Assembly (NCBI GenBank): GCA_905331475.1
Contig: CAJNYU010001438.1
Location: 203,411 to 267,410, forward strand
Direction of reading: 5' to 3'
DNA length: 64,000 bases
Origin: Rotaria socialis
Taxonomy: Eukaryota > Rotifera > Eurotatoria > Philodinida > Philodinidae
Position 1 is the first letter of the stretch; each line of letters opens with the position of its first letter. The notes under the pieces are model-generated. The model had not been told where the DNA came from. It made no database searches and was given only the letters and a program-made list of their open reading frames with translations. Positions 62,456-64,000 of this stretch are shown here, one piece after another. The translations under genes and the position numbers were made by a program.

Positions 62456-63067
62456 ATATATATATATGTCGTAGGATAGATTAAAATCCAGTACAGTTTT
62501 AAATCGAGCTAGGACAGATTAAAATTTTAATTTTTCCTAGTTCAGATTAAAATTTTAATGTGAACTAGTTGACTTCGAAATGCATTTTAATCTCAACTAG
62601 TTGACTTTAAAATTTTGATCTGAACTAGGACACATTAAAATGTTTAGTCAAATTATCCGTGGCTGGCTGGTTGAAGATACGCGTTGGGGTGACGACAAGG
62701 GTCTATGGTGAATGATGATGAGTGAAGATGGAACTATTACCCGCGTCCTCGCGCTCGCCTTCACTTTCACCTATTATCCATCCAAATGTGTATATTTCAA
62801 TCTGAACTAGTTCAAATCAAAATATTTTAATCTGTCCTGGTTCAGATCAAAATATTTGAAACTGTTCTAGTTCAGTTTAAAATATTTTGATTTTTCCTAG
62901 TTCAGATCAAAATTTTAAAGTCAACTAGTTGAGATTAAAATGCATTTCGAAGTCAACTAGTTCACTTTAAAATTTTAATCTGAACTAGGAAAAATTAAAA
63001 TTTTAATCTGTCCTAGTTCGATTTAAAACTGTACTGGATTTTAATCTATCCTACGACATATATATAT
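62456..63067. mobile_element. Foldback MITE with near-perfect long inverted arms
   Basis: Starting at the GTCGTAGG of 62468, the left arm runs to about 62645; the right arm from about 62880 to 63057 is its reverse complement with only a handful of differences over about 175 bp. Each arm consists of irregular units of the type CTAGTT(C/G)A followed by ATTAAAATTTTAA-like sequence. The right half continues with further units inward to about 62805, so the arms are unequal. The centre (62645-62790) is G+C-richer and non-coding. Both ends abut TA microsatellites (ATATATAT), consistent with insertion at TA as in Tc1/mariner-type MITEs, though the TA tracts hide any target duplication. Confidence 0.85.
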
Positions 63068-64000
63068 GTCACAGTTGACATGAGAATTTCAGTTGAGATT
63101 GGAATGCGCGAAAAAAATAGGAAATAAATTGAATTGAATGAATGAAAGAAATTAGAGTCGAATGATTACCTTGTGCTTTATGTATAATAATAAAAACAGA
63201 AGAAAAAATATTCGTTTTATTTAAATTCTACTGATGTGAGTCATAATATAATTAATCTCATCTGAATTAATCATCAGATGGTATTGCAAGGATGATTACT
63301 ATATTTTCATATTTCATTTATAAAATTTATATAAATTTAAAAAATTTATATTGGAAAATTTTTAATAATATTTGTTTTACTACAATAATAATAGAACACG
63401 AAAACAAAGAACTGTATTCATCTTAACGTGTTTATTACTATGAAAACTACCTCAACAAACATAGTCTATGTCGGATATTTTAATTATCTTGTTTATTGTG
63501 TTTTTTCTGTGTATTAAAAATCGATGAAATGGATATTTTCTATCAAAAGCTTAACTCATATATTGATAAACTGGAAATTAAAAAAAAGAAACAAGTATAG
63601 TATTAAAAATGTCATGTACTTAAATATTATGAATGTTCTTAAAACAGAAAATTCAAATATGTCACCGAAATTCAAGTTCTAGGTTCGCCGAACTTTTCGC
63701 GTAATGGACATAAGGATCATCGGATATAATCTATAATATAAAAATTAATACGCCATGAATAACACATGGAAAAATTTATGAAAAAATGAATGTCATATAG
63801 CTGTTGGTCATTCTGGAAGACATAACACATGGGCTGAGGATGTGGGCGTGGGTGTGTGCACACACTCACACCCTCAAATAAAAAACTTGTCAGCGCAGCC
63901 CCGTTGGGGCTAAAATGTGGAACTCACAGTTCGATCAGTTAGATGCTGATCAAATAGAAGTTTTATTTTTTCAGAATAGTGAGATCATATTTTGTTCAAA

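Larger units (their letters stand above)
59902..64000. other. 4.1-kb gene-poor right edge with two inverted-repeat elements
   Basis: No gene recognised; frames at 60757-60975, 61127-61312 and 61289-61477 are discussed with the inverted repeat. Holds the inverted repeat at 61154-61560 and the foldback MITE at 62456-63067. The sequence from 63830 to the end is slightly G-rich but shows no domain-bearing frame. Confidence 0.5.

Noticed and set aside
63830-63900. G/T-rich stretch (TGTGGGCGTGGGTGTGTG) as a telomeric or subtelomeric repeat
   Set aside because: Only a few imperfect units; no sustained array.

Overview
This is AT-rich, intron-containing animal nuclear DNA. Genes are compact, with introns mostly of 50-70 bp and a few of 0.5-1.8 kb, GT-AG boundaries, and clearly metazoan families (HP1, DIPK1/FAM69, CWC22, OTUD6B, CCDC74, a rhodopsin-like GPCR, 26/29-kDa-type cathepsin). 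Plasma-membrane-anchored Baeyer-Villiger-type monooxygenases in an animal, tandem paralogues, and splice acceptors directly in front of the starts of tightly spaced same-strand genes fit a bdelloid rotifer best. The organism is inferred; nothing in the window names it. I assembled every multi-exon gene by hand from splice signals, and each one closes in frame.

Layout. 0.4-2.7 kb: unknown single-pass membrane protein (+). 5.0-11.4 kb: two tandem flavin monooxygenase genes (-) with a decayed third copy between them; the first carries an N and a 222-bp exact duplication that look like a scaffold-join error. 11.8-15.7 kb: CLYBL-like lyase and SMYD4-like methyltransferase (-). 16.3-17.7 kb: intron-bearing pseudogene of CWC22. 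17.9-19.2 kb: type II membrane protein with a DxD motif (-). 19.2-22.4 kb: no gene seen.

22.4-35.8 kb is a five-gene same-strand run: OTUD6B, DIPK1, HP1, then two paralogous P-loop GTPases of 723 and 1111 residues. Gaps of 63, 209 and 85 bp contain polypyrimidine-AG acceptors just ahead of the downstream start. This looks like one or two trans-spliced operons. The GTPases share a Cys/His-rich module and a C-terminal ~100-residue repeat (one copy in the first, two in the second) that I do not recognise.

37.0-39.7 kb: CCDC74-like coiled-coil gene (-). 41.2-46.2 kb: intact CWC22 splicing factor (+) with a foldback element in its last intron. 46.7-49.0 kb: twelve-exon cathepsin (+), tail to tail with a fucosyltransferase-like gene (-) at 49.1-50.5 kb. 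54.3-55.7 kb: divergent GPCR (-). 59.5-59.9 kb: small membrane-anchored protein. The remainder is gene-poor and rich in repeats: a dispersed repeat family (3.2-4.1 and 56.1-56.3 kb), clusters of an ATCGAT-type motif (57-59 kb), an inverted repeat at 61 kb and a well-preserved foldback MITE at 62.5-63.1 kb.

No rRNA, tRNA or CRISPR array was recognised.
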